From assembly GCF_042648505.1 (NCBI RefSeq), contig NZ_JBHRXK010000003.1, positions 62,001 through 126,000 of the forward strand: 64,000 bases of DNA, in the 5' to 3' direction. Made by a program: the position numbers and the translations under genes. The notes under the pieces were generated by a model that was not told the origin of the DNA, did not search any database, and worked only from the letters and a program-made list of their open reading frames with translations. Within the stretch, counting starts at the first letter, position 1, and each line of letters begins with the position of its first letter. The DNA is from Lysobacter_L cavernae (lineage in GTDB: Bacteria > Pseudomonadota > Gammaproteobacteria > Xanthomonadales > Xanthomonadaceae). Positions 7,588-17,524 of this stretch are shown here, in pieces.

Positions 7588-8484
7588 TCAGGGGCGTTCC
7601 AGTGGAAGTCTGTCGAGGGGGATTTTCAGGTAACGCACGCCGTTGTCCTCGGGCTCGGGCAGGGCGCCGGCGCGGATGTTGGTCTGCACCGCCGGCAGGA
7701 TCAGTGCCGGCATCGCCAGCGTGGCATCGCGCGCTTCGCGCATCGCCACGAACGCGTCTTCGCCCGTGCCCTTGCCGACGTGGATGTTGTCGCGTTTCTG
7801 CGCCCCGATCGAGGTCTCGCAGGCGACCTCGCGTTCACTGCCGTCGGGAAGCTTGGCGCCGTAGTCGTGGCAGACAAACACGCGGGTGTCGTCGGGCAAG
7901 GTATCGAACAGGCGGTGGATCGAGCGGTACAGCGTGCGTGCATCGCCACCGGGGAAATCGCAGCGGGCCGTACCGCCGTCGGGCATGAACAACGAGTCGC
8001 CGGTGAACAGCGCATCGCCGATCAGATAGGCGTTGCTGTCGCTGGTGTGGCCGGGCACCGCGATCACGCGCGCCTCAAGCCGGCCGATACGGAAGCGCTC
8101 GCCGTCGGCGAAGAGGTGATCGAACTGCGAACCGTCGACCGGGAAATGCTCGCCGAGGTTGAAGATCGGCTGGAACGTCTTCTGCACGGCGCGGATGCCT
8201 TCGCCGATCGCCAGCCGCGCCTGCGGCCAGTGCGACTTGAGCCAGAGGCCGGCGCTGAGGTGGTCGGCGTGGGCGTGGGTTTCCAGGATCCACTGCACCT
8301 GCAGGCCATGCCCGCGCACGAAATCGACCAGCCGCTGTGCGGAGTGTGTCGAGGTGCGGCCGGCCTTGGCGTCGAAATCCAGCACCGGATCGATCACCGC
8401 GGCCGTGTTGCTCGCCGGATCCTGCACCACGTAGGACCAGGTGTTGCTGTCGGCGTGGAAGAAGGGGTTGACCTCGGGATGCAC
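7588..8484 (-). CDS. ETHE1-like MBL-fold persulfide dioxygenase
   Basis: A 298-residue metallo-beta-lactamase-fold enzyme. The metal site THAHADHLSAG is near residue 65, followed by VPGHTSDS, the Asp of LFTGDSLF and the His of VCHDYGA. This matches the ETHE1/Blh group, which oxidises glutathione persulfide to sulfite. The start is set at the GTG at 8484 because AGGAGG lies five bases upstream; an in-frame ATG at 8523 has no comparable site and falls in the divergent promoter region. The downstream YeeE/YedE pair and TauE exporter fit sulfide or persulfide detoxification: import or handling of sulfane sulfur, oxidation, export of sulfite. Confidence 0.88.
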   Translation of the reverse strand: MHPEVNPFFHADSNTWSYVVQDPASNTAAVIDPVLDFDAKAGRTSTHSAQRLVDFVRGHGLQVQWILETHAHADHLSAGLWLKSHWPQARLAIGEGIRAVQKTFQPIFNLGEHFPVDGSQFDHLFADGERFRIGRLEARVIAVPGHTSDSNAYLIGDALFTGDSLFMPDGGTARCDFPGGDARTLYRSIHRLFDTLPDDTRVFVCHDYGAKLPDGSEREVACETSIGAQKRDNIHVGKGTGEDAFVAMREARDATLAMPALILPAVQTNIRAGALPEPEDNGVRYLKIPLDRLPLERP

Positions 8485-8575
8485 ACGGGCCTCCTGGGCT
8501 GGGGCTCCCGGGCATTGTGTCATTGCCAACGGTCCTGTCGAATAATGCCGGTCCGGCCATTGGCGGAAAGACAGC

Positions 8576-9154
8576 ATGAACCCCACATCTTTCCGATCCC
8601 TCGCATCGCTGCCGCGCCTGGCTGCGGTGGCCGCGTGGGCCGTGATCCTGGCCGGCCCCGCCAGCATTCCCGCCATGGCCCAGACGGCAACGCCTTCGAT
8701 GAACCTGCGCGACACCCTCCCGAACCTGCGCCAGCCACGCGCGGCCTTGCTCACCGCCGGCCAACCGCCCGCCAGAGCCTGGAAGGCACTGGCTGCGGAC
8801 GGTGTTACCACCGTCATCAACCTGCGCCCCACTGACGAGATGGGCGGACGCGACGAAGCCGCCGAAGTCGCGGCCGCCGGCCTGCGCTACCACGCGCTGC
8901 CGGTGGCCGGTGCGGGTGATATCACGACCGACAATGCGCGCGGGCTGTGGACGCTGATCGCGCAAGCGCAAGCGCACGGCAAGGTGCTGGTGCATTGCGC
9001 CTCGGGCAATCGCGTTGGCGCGTTGCTGGCGATCGCCGCCGCCGGGGAGGGCGGCGTGAGCGCGGAGCAGGCGTTGCAGTTTGGCCGGGCTGCCGGTCTT
9101 GCCGGCCTGGAGCCGTTGGTGCGCGAACAGCTGGCGCTGCCGCCTGCGCCGTAG
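8576..9154 (+). CDS. Exported DUF442 / protein-tyrosine-phosphatase-like protein
   Basis: A 192-residue protein with a signal peptide of about 37 residues (cleavage near AMAQ), so likely periplasmic. The mature part has TAGQPPARAWKALAADG, then VINLRPTDE, and the Cys-phosphatase loop HCASGNRVG (C-x5-R) near residue 140. DUF442 domains are found alone or fused to Blh-type persulfide dioxygenases. The gene diverges from such a dioxygenase with 91 bp between starts, so both probably share a control region. The family name suggests phosphatase chemistry, but a sulfur-transfer role at the loop Cys is equally possible from this context. Confidence 0.82.
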   Translation: MNPTSFRSLASLPRLAAVAAWAVILAGPASIPAMAQTATPSMNLRDTLPNLRQPRAALLTAGQPPARAWKALAADGVTTVINLRPTDEMGGRDEAAEVAAAGLRYHALPVAGAGDITTDNARGLWTLIAQAQAHGKVLVHCASGNRVGALLAIAAAGEGGVSAEQALQFGRAAGLAGLEPLVREQLALPPAP

Positions 9155-9180
9155 CCCGGCCGCGTAATCGATCGTTGCGA

Positions 9181-10020
9181 TCAGCCGCCGAGCGCGGCGT
9201 TCAGCGTGGCAGCCAGCTGCGCGCCGCCGCGGCGCAGTTGGACTTCGGCCACCGGTCGCCAGGTTTGCAGGTAGTCCGGTCCGATCACCGCTTTGGCCGG
9301 ATACAGGCCGGGGCGGATCGCGATCTGGCACGACGCCTCGGCCCATTCGGCCGACGCCGGCGGCAATGCCTCGCGTGCCATCGGCACGGCCAGCGGCAGC
9401 GCGCGCAGGCGCTGCAGCCAGACGGCTTCATCCAGCCCGGCAGCGTTGAGCATGCCGCTGTCCCACAGCGAATGCAGGTTCGAGCCCTTGCCGTTCAAAT
9501 TGACCTGCACGTCGTTGCCGCCCTTGTCGCTGGCGTAGCCGGCGTGCAGCGGCTGGTGCACGTCGCCGACAAAATGCACGACGAATTTCAACGCCTGCAG
9601 TCGTGCCGTCCGCGGCTGGTCGCGGTCGGCGAGGATCGCGGTCTGGGTGCGGATCGCCTCGACGACGCAGTCGCCGCCATTCGGGCAATGCCGCGCCTGC
9701 ACGTAGACGCAATCGTCCTCGGCGATGTTGACGTAGTGCCACTTGCTGCTGCGCTTGCCCAGGTCGGGGTCGTGCTCGCGCAGCTCGTCGGCCCAGCTGG
9801 CGATACCGGGCAGGGTGGGGTCGCTTTCCCCGGCCAGCAGCGCATCGATGGCGCGCCGGGTCTGCGGGGTCAGCTCGTCCCAGGCCAGGGCGGCGACCAG
9901 ACGGTGGCCGAGGCGGCCCCAAGCCAGGGCATTGCCGGGGACGAGCGCGAGTGCGAGCAACAAGGTGAGAAGCGCGCGGGCGGGGATCGCGTGCGCGCGG
10001 GGCGTGATGGGACGGGTCAT
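9181..10020 (-). CDS. S1/P1-type zinc-dependent nuclease, secreted
   Basis: A protein of about 279 residues with a signal peptide ending NALA, so that the mature protein starts with Trp (WGRLGHR), as required because the N-terminal Trp binds zinc in this family. Further metal ligands are visible in ASWADELR, SKWHYVNI, FVVHFVGDVHQPLHAGY and KGGNDVQV. These enzymes degrade single-stranded nucleic acid in the periplasm or medium. The ATG at 10020 is chosen; seven more codons upstream are open. Convergent with the DUF442 gene, 26 bp apart, and probably monocistronic. Confidence 0.92.
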   Translation of the reverse strand: MTRPITPRAHAIPARALLTLLLALALVPGNALAWGRLGHRLVAALAWDELTPQTRRAIDALLAGESDPTLPGIASWADELREHDPDLGKRSSKWHYVNIAEDDCVYVQARHCPNGGDCVVEAIRTQTAILADRDQPRTARLQALKFVVHFVGDVHQPLHAGYASDKGGNDVQVNLNGKGSNLHSLWDSGMLNAAGLDEAVWLQRLRALPLAVPMAREALPPASAEWAEASCQIAIRPGLYPAKAVIGPDYLQTWRPVAEVQLRRGGAQLAATLNAALGG

Positions 10021-10214
10021 GCCGATCACTTTAGCCGACACGACCCGCGCCCGGGATGACCGGCTATGGCCGGATCATCGCGCCGATCCAGTCAGAACTC
10101 ATGACGTAGCTGCGCCGCACACCAGCGGCTCGATGGCGACGGTGCCCGGCCGCCTTGGTCATGGTCAATTCACGCCAGTGCCCGCCTCAGGAGCGGGTCA
10201 CGCCCGCCTGTTAG

Positions 10215-11303
<1,089 letters not shown>

Positions 11304-11326
11304 GCGGCACGTCGCCATCGTTCAAG

Positions 11327-11358
11327 ACAAGGCCGGCGTTCGCCGGCCTTGTTTTTTT
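11327..11358 (+). terminator. Rho-independent terminator of gapA
   Basis: Perfect 12-bp stem acaaggccggcg / cgccggccttgt with a two-base centre, followed by seven T. It lies 23 bp after the gapA stop. Confidence 0.95.
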
Positions 11359-11386
11359 GTCTCGCCGGCCACAGCTATCACCCGTC

Positions 11387-11806
11387 ATGAGCGAAACCCC
11401 GCCCCTCACCGAGCAGGACCTGGCAACGCTGGTCGACCGCTTCTACGCGCAGGTCCGCATGCACCCGCAGCTCGGTCCGGTGTTCAATGCCGCCATCGAC
11501 GACTGGCCAGAGCACCAACGCATGCTGACCGCGTTCTGGTCATCGGTGGCGCTGGGAACGAAAAGCTACCGCGGCAATCCGATGTCGGCGCATCGCCCGC
11601 ACCCGATCCGCGCCGAGCATTTCGACCATTGGCTGGCGCTATGGCGCAGCACCGCGAAGGAAGTGCTGGCACCGGAGCACGCGGAACTCGTCGGCGGCTA
11701 CGCCGAGAAGATCGGCTACAGCCTGCGCTACGGCCTGGGCCTGCTGCCGCGCGAAGGTTCGCGTGCCCTGGATTTACCGGTCGTTGCCGCTCCGCCGGAG
11801 CGCTAG
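11387..11806 (+). CDS. Group III truncated hemoglobin
   Basis: A 139-residue globin of the short 2-over-2 type. DRFYAQVRMHPQLGPVF, WPEHQRMLTAFWSS and the HFDHWLALW segment with its heme-binding His are characteristic of group III truncated hemoglobins. They bind O2 or NO in the cytoplasm; protection of respiration from nitrosative stress is a reasonable guess, and the nap cluster lies about 10 kb downstream. It starts 29 bp after the gapA terminator, at an ATG without a strong ribosome binding site. The following 173 bp to nrdB hold no recognisable gene. Confidence 0.88.
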   Translation: MSETPPLTEQDLATLVDRFYAQVRMHPQLGPVFNAAIDDWPEHQRMLTAFWSSVALGTKSYRGNPMSAHRPHPIRAEHFDHWLALWRSTAKEVLAPEHAELVGGYAEKIGYSLRYGLGLLPREGSRALDLPVVAAPPER

Positions 11807-11979
11807 CACTTTCCGTCCTCATGCGGCGTGTCCTGCCGGCACGTGCAGTGAGGGGGCCTGCTTTCCGCAACGCGACGACGCAATAACAGCAGATCCCTCG
11901 CTGCGCTCGGGATGGCATTGAATTCAGGGTATGTGTGCTGCTGCGGGCCGGACGCCAGTGCGCGAAAGCCGGGGATTGA

Positions 11980-12993
11980 TCAGAATGCCGCGTCGAAGGC
12001 CACCTCGCCCTGCACGCCGACCTGGTAGGCCGAGACGCGACGCTCGAAGAAGTTGGTCACTTCCTGCACGTCCTGCAGGTCCATGAACGCGAACGGGTTG
12101 CTCGCACCGAAGTGGCGGGGCATGCCCAGCTGGCTCAGGCGCTGGTCGGCGCAATACTGCAGGTACTGGCGCATGTCCTTGGGCGACAGCCCGGCGACGC
12201 CGCCGGACAGCACGTCCTGGGCGAACTGCATCTCGCACTCGACCGCTTCCTCCAGCATCAGCACGACCTGGCGTTGCAACTCGTCGTCAAACAGTTCCGG
12301 CTGCTCGCTGCGCGCGGTCTTGATGACCTCGAAGGCGAAGGCCATGTGGCAGCTCTCGTCGCGGAACACCCAGTTGGTGCCCGCGGCCAGCCCGTGCAGC
12401 AGCCCGCGCGAGCGCAGGTAGTAGACGTAGGCGAAGGCGGCGAAGAAGAACAGGCCCTCGATGCAGCAGGCGAAGCAGATCAGGTTGAGCAGGAACTGCC
12501 GGCGCTGCGCGGCGGTCTCGATGCGCTGCAGGTTCTGGATCGAGTCGATCCACTTGAAGCAGAACTCGGCCTTGGCGCGGATCGAGGGAATGTTCTGCAC
12601 CGCGTCGAAGGCCTTGGCGCGCGCGACCGGGTCGGGCAGGTAGGTGTCCAGCAATGTGAGGTAGAACTGCACGTGCAGCGCTTCCTCGTACAGCTGCCGC
12701 GACAGGTACATGCGCGCTTCGGGCGCGTTGATGTGCTGGTAGAGGTTCAGCACCAGGTTGTTGGCGACGATGGAGTCACCGGTGGCGAAAAACGCGACCA
12801 GGCGTTCGATCAGGTGGCGCTCGGCCGGGCCGAGCTTGTGCTTGAGGTCGTTGACGTCGAGCGAGAAGTCAACCTCCTCGACCGTCCAGGTGTTGCGGAT
12901 CGCGTCGCGGTACATCTCGTAGAACTGCGGGTAGCGCATCGGCCGCAGGGTCAGGTCGAAGCCGGGGTCGAGCAGGCGGGTGTCGGTGGCCAT
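11980..12993 (-). CDS. nrdB: Ribonucleoside-diphosphate reductase, class Ia beta subunit
   Basis: A 337-residue R2 subunit that makes the tyrosyl radical used by NrdA to reduce ribonucleoside diphosphates. Metal ligands and radical site are in order: Asp in ATGDSIVANN (about 73), Glu and His in YEEALHVQFY (104, 107) with the radical Tyr at 111, Glu in CCIEGLFFF, and Glu/His in FRDESCHMAF. It follows nrdA on the minus strand after a 166-bp spacer that contains a hairpin repeat, and should be cotranscribed from the B12- and NrdR-controlled promoter upstream of nrdA. The start ATG at 12993 has aaagg upstream. Confidence 0.96.
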   Translation of the reverse strand: MATDTRLLDPGFDLTLRPMRYPQFYEMYRDAIRNTWTVEEVDFSLDVNDLKHKLGPAERHLIERLVAFFATGDSIVANNLVLNLYQHINAPEARMYLSRQLYEEALHVQFYLTLLDTYLPDPVARAKAFDAVQNIPSIRAKAEFCFKWIDSIQNLQRIETAAQRRQFLLNLICFACCIEGLFFFAAFAYVYYLRSRGLLHGLAAGTNWVFRDESCHMAFAFEVIKTARSEQPELFDDELQRQVVLMLEEAVECEMQFAQDVLSGGVAGLSPKDMRQYLQYCADQRLSQLGMPRHFGASNPFAFMDLQDVQEVTNFFERRVSAYQVGVQGEVAFDAAF

Positions 12994-13020
12994 GGGAATC
13001 CTTTGCGTGGAAACCCTCTG

Positions 13021-13138
13021 CCCTTGTGGGAGAGGGTGGCGCGAAGCGCCGGGAGAGGGGGACGCTGTTGTTCTTCCTGGGGGGAGGGCGCGTCCCCTCT
13101 CCCTGGCGCCGTTGGCGCCTGTCCCTCTCCCACAAGGG
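13021..13138. repeat. Inverted extragenic repeat pair between nrdA and nrdB
   Basis: The arm cccttgtgggagaggg (13021-13036) recurs as its exact complement at 13123-13138, and each arm neighbours a second shorter hairpin (ggcgcgaagcgcc; ggcgccgttggcgcc). This is the ccctctccc / gggagaggg element found between genes in Xanthomonadales. Lying inside the nrdAB transcript, it may tune nrdB mRNA stability or translation. Confidence 0.85.
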
Positions 13139-13159
13139 GAGAGGGAGGTGGGACTACTA

Positions 13160-15637
13160 CTACTGGCAGGCCTCGCAGCTTTCCGGGTTCTCCAGCGAGC
13201 ACGCCATCGCTTCGACTGCGCTGTACTCCGGCTTGGCTGCTTCCACAACGCCGCTGACCGTGGCCTTGGCGATCTTCGTCGCCGGGCGCGAGCGCAGGTA
13301 GTAAGTGGTCTTGAGCCCCTTCTTCCACGCGTACATGTACATCGACGACAACTGGCCGATGTTCGGGCTTTCGATGAACAGGTTCAGCGACTGGCTCTGG
13401 TCGATGAACGCACCGCGCTCGGCGGCCATGTCGATCAGCGAGCGCATCGGCAGTTCCCACGCGGTGCGATAGACCTGACGCAGCGATTCGGGGATCTGCT
13501 CGATGCCCTGGATCGATCCTTCGGCCATCTTGATGCGGTCACGCAGTTCCGGTGTCCACAGGCCCAACGCCTTCAGCTCTTCGGCCAGGTAGCGGTTGAC
13601 GACGAGGAAGTCGCCCGACAGCGTCTCGCGCTTGAACAGGTTCGACACCTGCGGCTCGATGCACTCGTAGCAGCCGGCGATCGAGGCAATCGTCGCGGTC
13701 GGCGCGATCGCGATCAGCAGCGAGTTGCGCAGGCCGTGCTTGGCGATGCGTGCACGCAGGCCGTCCCAACGCTCCGGGTTGCTCGGCATCACGCCCCAGG
13801 CCTCGAACTGCAGCTCGCCCTGCGCCGCGCGCGTGTCGGCGAAGCCGGGGTGCTTGCCGCGCTCCAGTGCCAGTTCATTGGAGGCCGACAGCGCGTGGAA
13901 ATAGATGGCTTCGGCAATCTGCTTCGACAGCGCCCGCGCCGGTTCCGAGTCGAACGGCATCCGCAGCTTGAAGAACACGTCCTGCAGGCCCATCACGCCG
14001 AGGCCGACCGGGCGCCACTTCAGATTGGCGCGGCGCGCGGTCTCGATCGGGTAGAAATTCAGATCGATCACGCGATCGAGCTGGCGCATGGCCAGGCGCA
14101 CGGTCTGCGCCAGCTTGTCGAAGTCGAAGCGACCATCCTCGCCGTGCACCGGGCCCTCGGCGAAAAGTTCGACGTGGTGCGACAGGTTGATCGAGCCGAG
14201 GTTGCACACTGCGGTCTCGTCCTGCGAGGTGACTTCCAGGATCTCGGTACACAGGTTCGACAGGTGCACGACATTGCCGGAGAGCAACGTCTGGTTGCAG
14301 GCGCGGTTGGACTTGTCCTTGAAGTTCATCCAGCCGTTGCCGGTCTGCGCCAGCGTGCGCATCATCCGCGCGTACAGCTCGCGCGCCTTGACCTGCTTGG
14401 TCGCCAGGCCGGCGAGTTCGGCGGCGTGGTAGGCATCGTCGAAGGCCTCGCCCCACAAGTCGGTCAGTTGCGGCACCCTGGCTGGGTCGAACAGCGACCA
14501 GTTACCATCGGCCTCGACCCGGCGCATGAATTCGTCGGGGATCCAGTTGGCGAGGTTGAGGTTGTGCGTGCGCCGTGCCTCGTCACCGGTGTTGTCGCGC
14601 AGTTCGAGGAACTCCTCGACGTCGGTGTGCCACGGCTCCAGGTACACACAGGCCGCGCCCTTGCGCTTGCCACCCTGGTTGACCGCGGCGACCGAGGCGT
14701 CGAGCGTCTTCAGCCACGGCACGATGCCGTTGGACAGGCCGTTGGTGGAACGGATCAGCGAACCGCGCGAACGGATGCGCGAGTACGACAGGCCGATGCC
14801 GCCGCTGAACTTGGAGAGCTTGGCCACGTCCATGTAGCGCTTGTAGATGCTTTCCAGCGAGTCTTCCGGCGAGTCGAGCAGGAAGCAGCTCGACAGCTGT
14901 TCGTGGGTGGTGCCGGAGTTGAACAGCGTCGGTGAGGACGGGATGTAGTCCAACTGCGCCATGCGCCGGTACAGCGCGAGTGCATCGCCGATGTCCCCGC
15001 TCAGCGCGCAGGCGATGCGCAGGAAGAACTGCTGCGGCGTCTCGATCACCGTGCGCGCGGTCGGGTGGCGCAGCAGGTAACGGTCGTACAGCGTGCGCAG
15101 GCCGAAGTAGTCGAAGCGCGCGTTGAGCGAGTGGTCGATGGCGTCGTTGAGCTTGCGCGCGTTGGCCTGCACGAAAGTCAGCAGGCACTCGTTGATCAGG
15201 CCCAGCTCATGGCCGCGCTGCACCGACTGCGAGAACGCATGGATCTCGATGCCGGCGACTTCCTTCTCGATCACGCCGGCCAGCAGGCGTGCGGCCAGGC
15301 GGCCGTACTCGGGTTCCTCGGCGGTCAGCAGCGCGGCGGTGCGGATCGACAGTTCGTCGAGCTCGCGCGTGGTCGCGCCGTCGTACAGGCCGGAAATCGT
15401 GCGCGTGGCCACGCGCATCGGGTCGACCGCGAACAGGCCTTCGCCGTTGCGCGTCACCGCGCGCACGATCTTGTTGAGGTCGACCGGTTCGCGGCGGCCG
15501 CTGCGCTTGGTCACCGTCATGGTGAGGTTGGCGGCGGGCGGGGTCAGGGCGAAGCCCGGTTCGGCATCGGTGGGTGCACGGTTCGGCGCGGCGGCGGTCG
15601 CGGTCGCCGCGTGAGGCGCTTCGGTCAGGGTGGTCAT
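13160..15637 (-). CDS. nrdA: Ribonucleoside-diphosphate reductase, class Ia alpha subunit
   Basis: An 825-residue catalytic subunit. An N-terminal ATP-cone (about residues 40-130) follows a low-complexity Ala/Pro/Thr lead. Then come the SSCFLLD redox Cys, NLCTEI with the thiyl-radical Cys, the AVCNLGS partner Cys, TYYLRSR with the paired radical-transfer Tyr, and a C-terminal CEAC that is re-reduced by thioredoxin or glutaredoxin. It reduces NDPs to dNDPs with NrdB under aerobic conditions. The ATG at 15637 is chosen; the longer open frame upstream runs into the leader. The 470-nt leader carries a cobalamin riboswitch, so expression should fall when B12 is plentiful. Confidence 0.97.
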   Translation of the reverse strand: MTTLTEAPHAATATAAAPNRAPTDAEPGFALTPPAANLTMTVTKRSGRREPVDLNKIVRAVTRNGEGLFAVDPMRVATRTISGLYDGATTRELDELSIRTAALLTAEEPEYGRLAARLLAGVIEKEVAGIEIHAFSQSVQRGHELGLINECLLTFVQANARKLNDAIDHSLNARFDYFGLRTLYDRYLLRHPTARTVIETPQQFFLRIACALSGDIGDALALYRRMAQLDYIPSSPTLFNSGTTHEQLSSCFLLDSPEDSLESIYKRYMDVAKLSKFSGGIGLSYSRIRSRGSLIRSTNGLSNGIVPWLKTLDASVAAVNQGGKRKGAACVYLEPWHTDVEEFLELRDNTGDEARRTHNLNLANWIPDEFMRRVEADGNWSLFDPARVPQLTDLWGEAFDDAYHAAELAGLATKQVKARELYARMMRTLAQTGNGWMNFKDKSNRACNQTLLSGNVVHLSNLCTEILEVTSQDETAVCNLGSINLSHHVELFAEGPVHGEDGRFDFDKLAQTVRLAMRQLDRVIDLNFYPIETARRANLKWRPVGLGVMGLQDVFFKLRMPFDSEPARALSKQIAEAIYFHALSASNELALERGKHPGFADTRAAQGELQFEAWGVMPSNPERWDGLRARIAKHGLRNSLLIAIAPTATIASIAGCYECIEPQVSNLFKRETLSGDFLVVNRYLAEELKALGLWTPELRDRIKMAEGSIQGIEQIPESLRQVYRTAWELPMRSLIDMAAERGAFIDQSQSLNLFIESPNIGQLSSMYMYAWKKGLKTTYYLRSRPATKIAKATVSGVVEAAKPEYSAVEAMACSLENPESCEACQ

Positions 15638-15904
15638 GGCAAGGCTCCAGTGCGTGGCGCACGGCTCGTCGTCCTTTCCCTCGAGGGACGACGCACGAAG
15701 ACGCGGACGCACCATCGGACGCACCGCGAATGCGGCGCCGACGGCACGGCCACGCCCCCGCGGGCGCGGAGTCAGGAGGATGGAGTGCGGGTGTCGCTCA
15801 GCCCGAGACGGGCGAACGCGATGCCGGGCATCGCGGAGCGACACCGACCGTCTTCCCTCCGAAGACTCCCTGGCCGGTCACCGCGCGGTGTGCATCGCGC
15901 GGCT

Positions 15905-16110
15905 GTCGGCAGGTCTTCGGACTTATGGACACGGGATCGGGCTTTGACCCTACAAACCTTCCCACCTACTGGCCGTCGCTTCCCAGGGGCGATGCCCCCA
16001 GTGCCATGACGGCGGTCGTTTCCACTTACCGCTGCGGGGCAGTGCCGGCCTTGGACGCTGATGTCCGCACCGGGCTTCCCTTTTCAGCCGACCGCAAAGT
16101 CGGCACCGAC
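15905..16110 (-). promoter_or_regulatory. Cobalamin (B12) riboswitch in the nrdAB leader
   Basis: Read on the minus strand, the conserved blocks occur in order: gggaagcccggtg, gccggcactgccccgcagcgg followed by taagtgg, the B12 box ggcactggg, gggaagcgacggccagtagg, aagcccga, and the closing ccgaagacctgccgac. These match the core of the cobalamin riboswitch. About 270 nt follow before the nrdA start, with further hairpins (for example ggtgtcgct / agcgacacc around 15787-15850) that could serve as expression platform. Known cases place class Ia reductase under such a switch when a B12-dependent class II enzyme is also present. Confidence 0.93.
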
Positions 16111-16112
16111 GG

Positions 16113-16160
16113 CCACAACATAGTGGGGTCATCATGATCCGTCAACGCAAAATCTTGTGA
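16113..16160 (-). promoter_or_regulatory. Pair of NrdR-type boxes flanking the nrdAB promoter
   Basis: Two 16-bp sites, ccacaacatagtgggg (16113-16128) and acgcaaaatcttgtga (16145-16160), match the NrdR consensus acaCwAtATaTwGtgt at about 11 and 12 of 16 positions. Their starts are exactly 32 bp apart, the helically phased spacing usual for NrdR pairs. One covers the -10 hexamer and the other abuts the -35, which fits repression. Confidence 0.7.
16117..16145 (-). promoter_or_regulatory. Sigma70-type promoter of nrdAB
   Basis: On the minus strand TTGACG (16145-16140) and TATGTT (16122-16117) are separated by 17 bp. Transcription would start near 16110, immediately in front of the riboswitch. 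Confidence 0.75.
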
Positions 16161-16290
16161 AGACGCGGCAGGCCTTGCTGCACCGGCGATTTGCCGCGCG
16201 GCGTCGCGGACGGGACAATACGCGCCCTTGCGCCGGCCTCTGCGGCCGCGCCAACGCCGTCTCGTCCGGCCTCGAACCACGGAAGCGCCC

Positions 16291-17466
16291 ATGTCCATCC
16301 TCCGCATGACCGACCTCGACCTGCGCGGCAAGCGCGTGCTGATCCGCGAAGACCTCAATGTGCCGATCAACGAGAACGGCCGCATCACCTCCGAGCAGCG
16401 CATCACCGCGGCGTTGCCGACGATGAAGCTGGCGCTGGCGAAGGGCGCGGCGGTGATGGTGACCTCGCACCTGGGCCGGCCGAAGGAAGGCGTGTGGAGC
16501 CAGGCCGATTCGCTGGCGCCGGTGGCCCAGCGCCTGTCCGAGCTGCTCGGCATCGACGTGCCGCTGGTCAAGGATTGGGTCGACGGCGTCGATGTGGCGC
16601 CCGGTCAGCTGGTCCTGCTCGAGAACTGCCGCATGAACGTCGGCGAAGGCAAGGACGACGAGGCTTTGTCGAAGAAGTACGCCGCGTTGTGCGACGTGTT
16701 CGTGATGGACGCGTTCGGCACCGCGCACCGCGCCCAGGCCTCGACCCACGGTGCGATCAAGCACGCCACGGTCGCCGCCGGCGGCCCGCTGCTGATGGCC
16801 GAACTCGACGCGCTGGCCAAGGCGCTCGACAACCCGGCGCGACCGCTGCTGGCGATCGTCGCCGGCTCCAAGGTCAGCACCAAACTGGAACTGCTGGCGT
16901 CGCTGGTCGGCAAGGTCGACCAGCTGATCGTCGGAGGCGGCATCGCCAACACCTTCATTGCTGCGATGGGGCATGGCGTCGGCAAATCGCTGGTCGAAAC
17001 CGACCTGATCGGCACCGCCAAGAAGATCATGGCCGACGCCAAGGCGCGCGGCGCCGACATTCCGCTGCCGGTCGACGTCGTCGTCGCCCCGGCCTTCGCA
17101 AGCGACGCGCTGGCGACGATCAAGCCGGTCGACCAGGTTGGTGCCGACGACATGATCCTCGACATCGGGCCGGAGACCGCCACGCGCTACGCGCTGATGA
17201 TCAAGGATGCCGGCACCGTGGTCTGGAACGGCCCGGTCGGCGTGTTCGAGTTCGAGGCCTTCGGTCGTGGCACCGAGACGGTGGCGCATGCGATCGCCGA
17301 GTCGCGCGCGTTCTCGATCGCCGGTGGCGGCGACACGCTGGCCGCCGTGGACAAGTACGGCATTGCCGACGACGTGTCCTACATCTCCACCGGCGGCGGC
17401 GCGTTCCTCGAATTCCTCGAAGGCAAGGAGCTGCCGGCGGTCGCCGCGCTCAAGCAACGCGCCTGA
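16291..17466 (+). CDS. pgk: Phosphoglycerate kinase
   Basis: A 391-residue cytoplasmic glycolytic enzyme making ATP and 3-phosphoglycerate from 1,3-bisphosphoglycerate. N-terminal substrate site motifs DLNVPIN and SHLGRP, the hinge region, and the nucleotide-site [13 protein letters not shown] followed by [10 protein letters not shown] are present. The ATG at 16291 is preferred over upstream in-frame codons because [23 protein letters not shown] matches the usual N-terminus. The gene diverges from nrdA, with the nrd promoter region in between. A weak hairpin (gtccccttggggGac type) lies just after the stop, before the HAD gene. Confidence 0.97.
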   Translation: MSILRMTDLDLRGKRVLIREDLNVPINENGRITSEQRITAALPTMKLALAKGAAVMVTSHLGRPKEGVWSQADSLAPVAQRLSELLGIDVPLVKDWVDGVDVAPGQLVLLENCRMNVGEGKDDEALSKKYAALCDVFVMDAFGTAHRAQASTHGAIKHATVAAGGPLLMAELDALAKALDNPARPLLAIVAGSKVSTKLELLASLVGKVDQLIVGGGIANTFIAAMGHGVGKSLVETDLIGTAKKIMADAKARGADIPLPVDVVVAPAFASDALATIKPVDQVGADDMILDIGPETATRYALMIKDAGTVVWNGPVGVFEFEAFGRGTETVAHAIAESRAFSIAGGGDTLAAVDKYGIADDVSYISTGGGAFLEFLEGKELPAVAALKQRA

Positions 17467-17524
17467 AGCCGCTCCTACGCCCGAAGGAAAGTCCCCTTGG
17501 GGGACAGAAGCGAAGGAGACGTTC

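Noticed and set aside
8485..8523. ATG at 8523 as start of the persulfide-dioxygenase-like gene
   Set aside because: No ribosome binding site there, and the extra residues are not conserved-looking; GTG at 8484 has AGGAGG at five bases.
11484..11918. Minus-strand frame opposite the truncated globin
   Set aside because: Arg/Ala-rich shadow with no start signal; the globin on the plus strand has all group III features.
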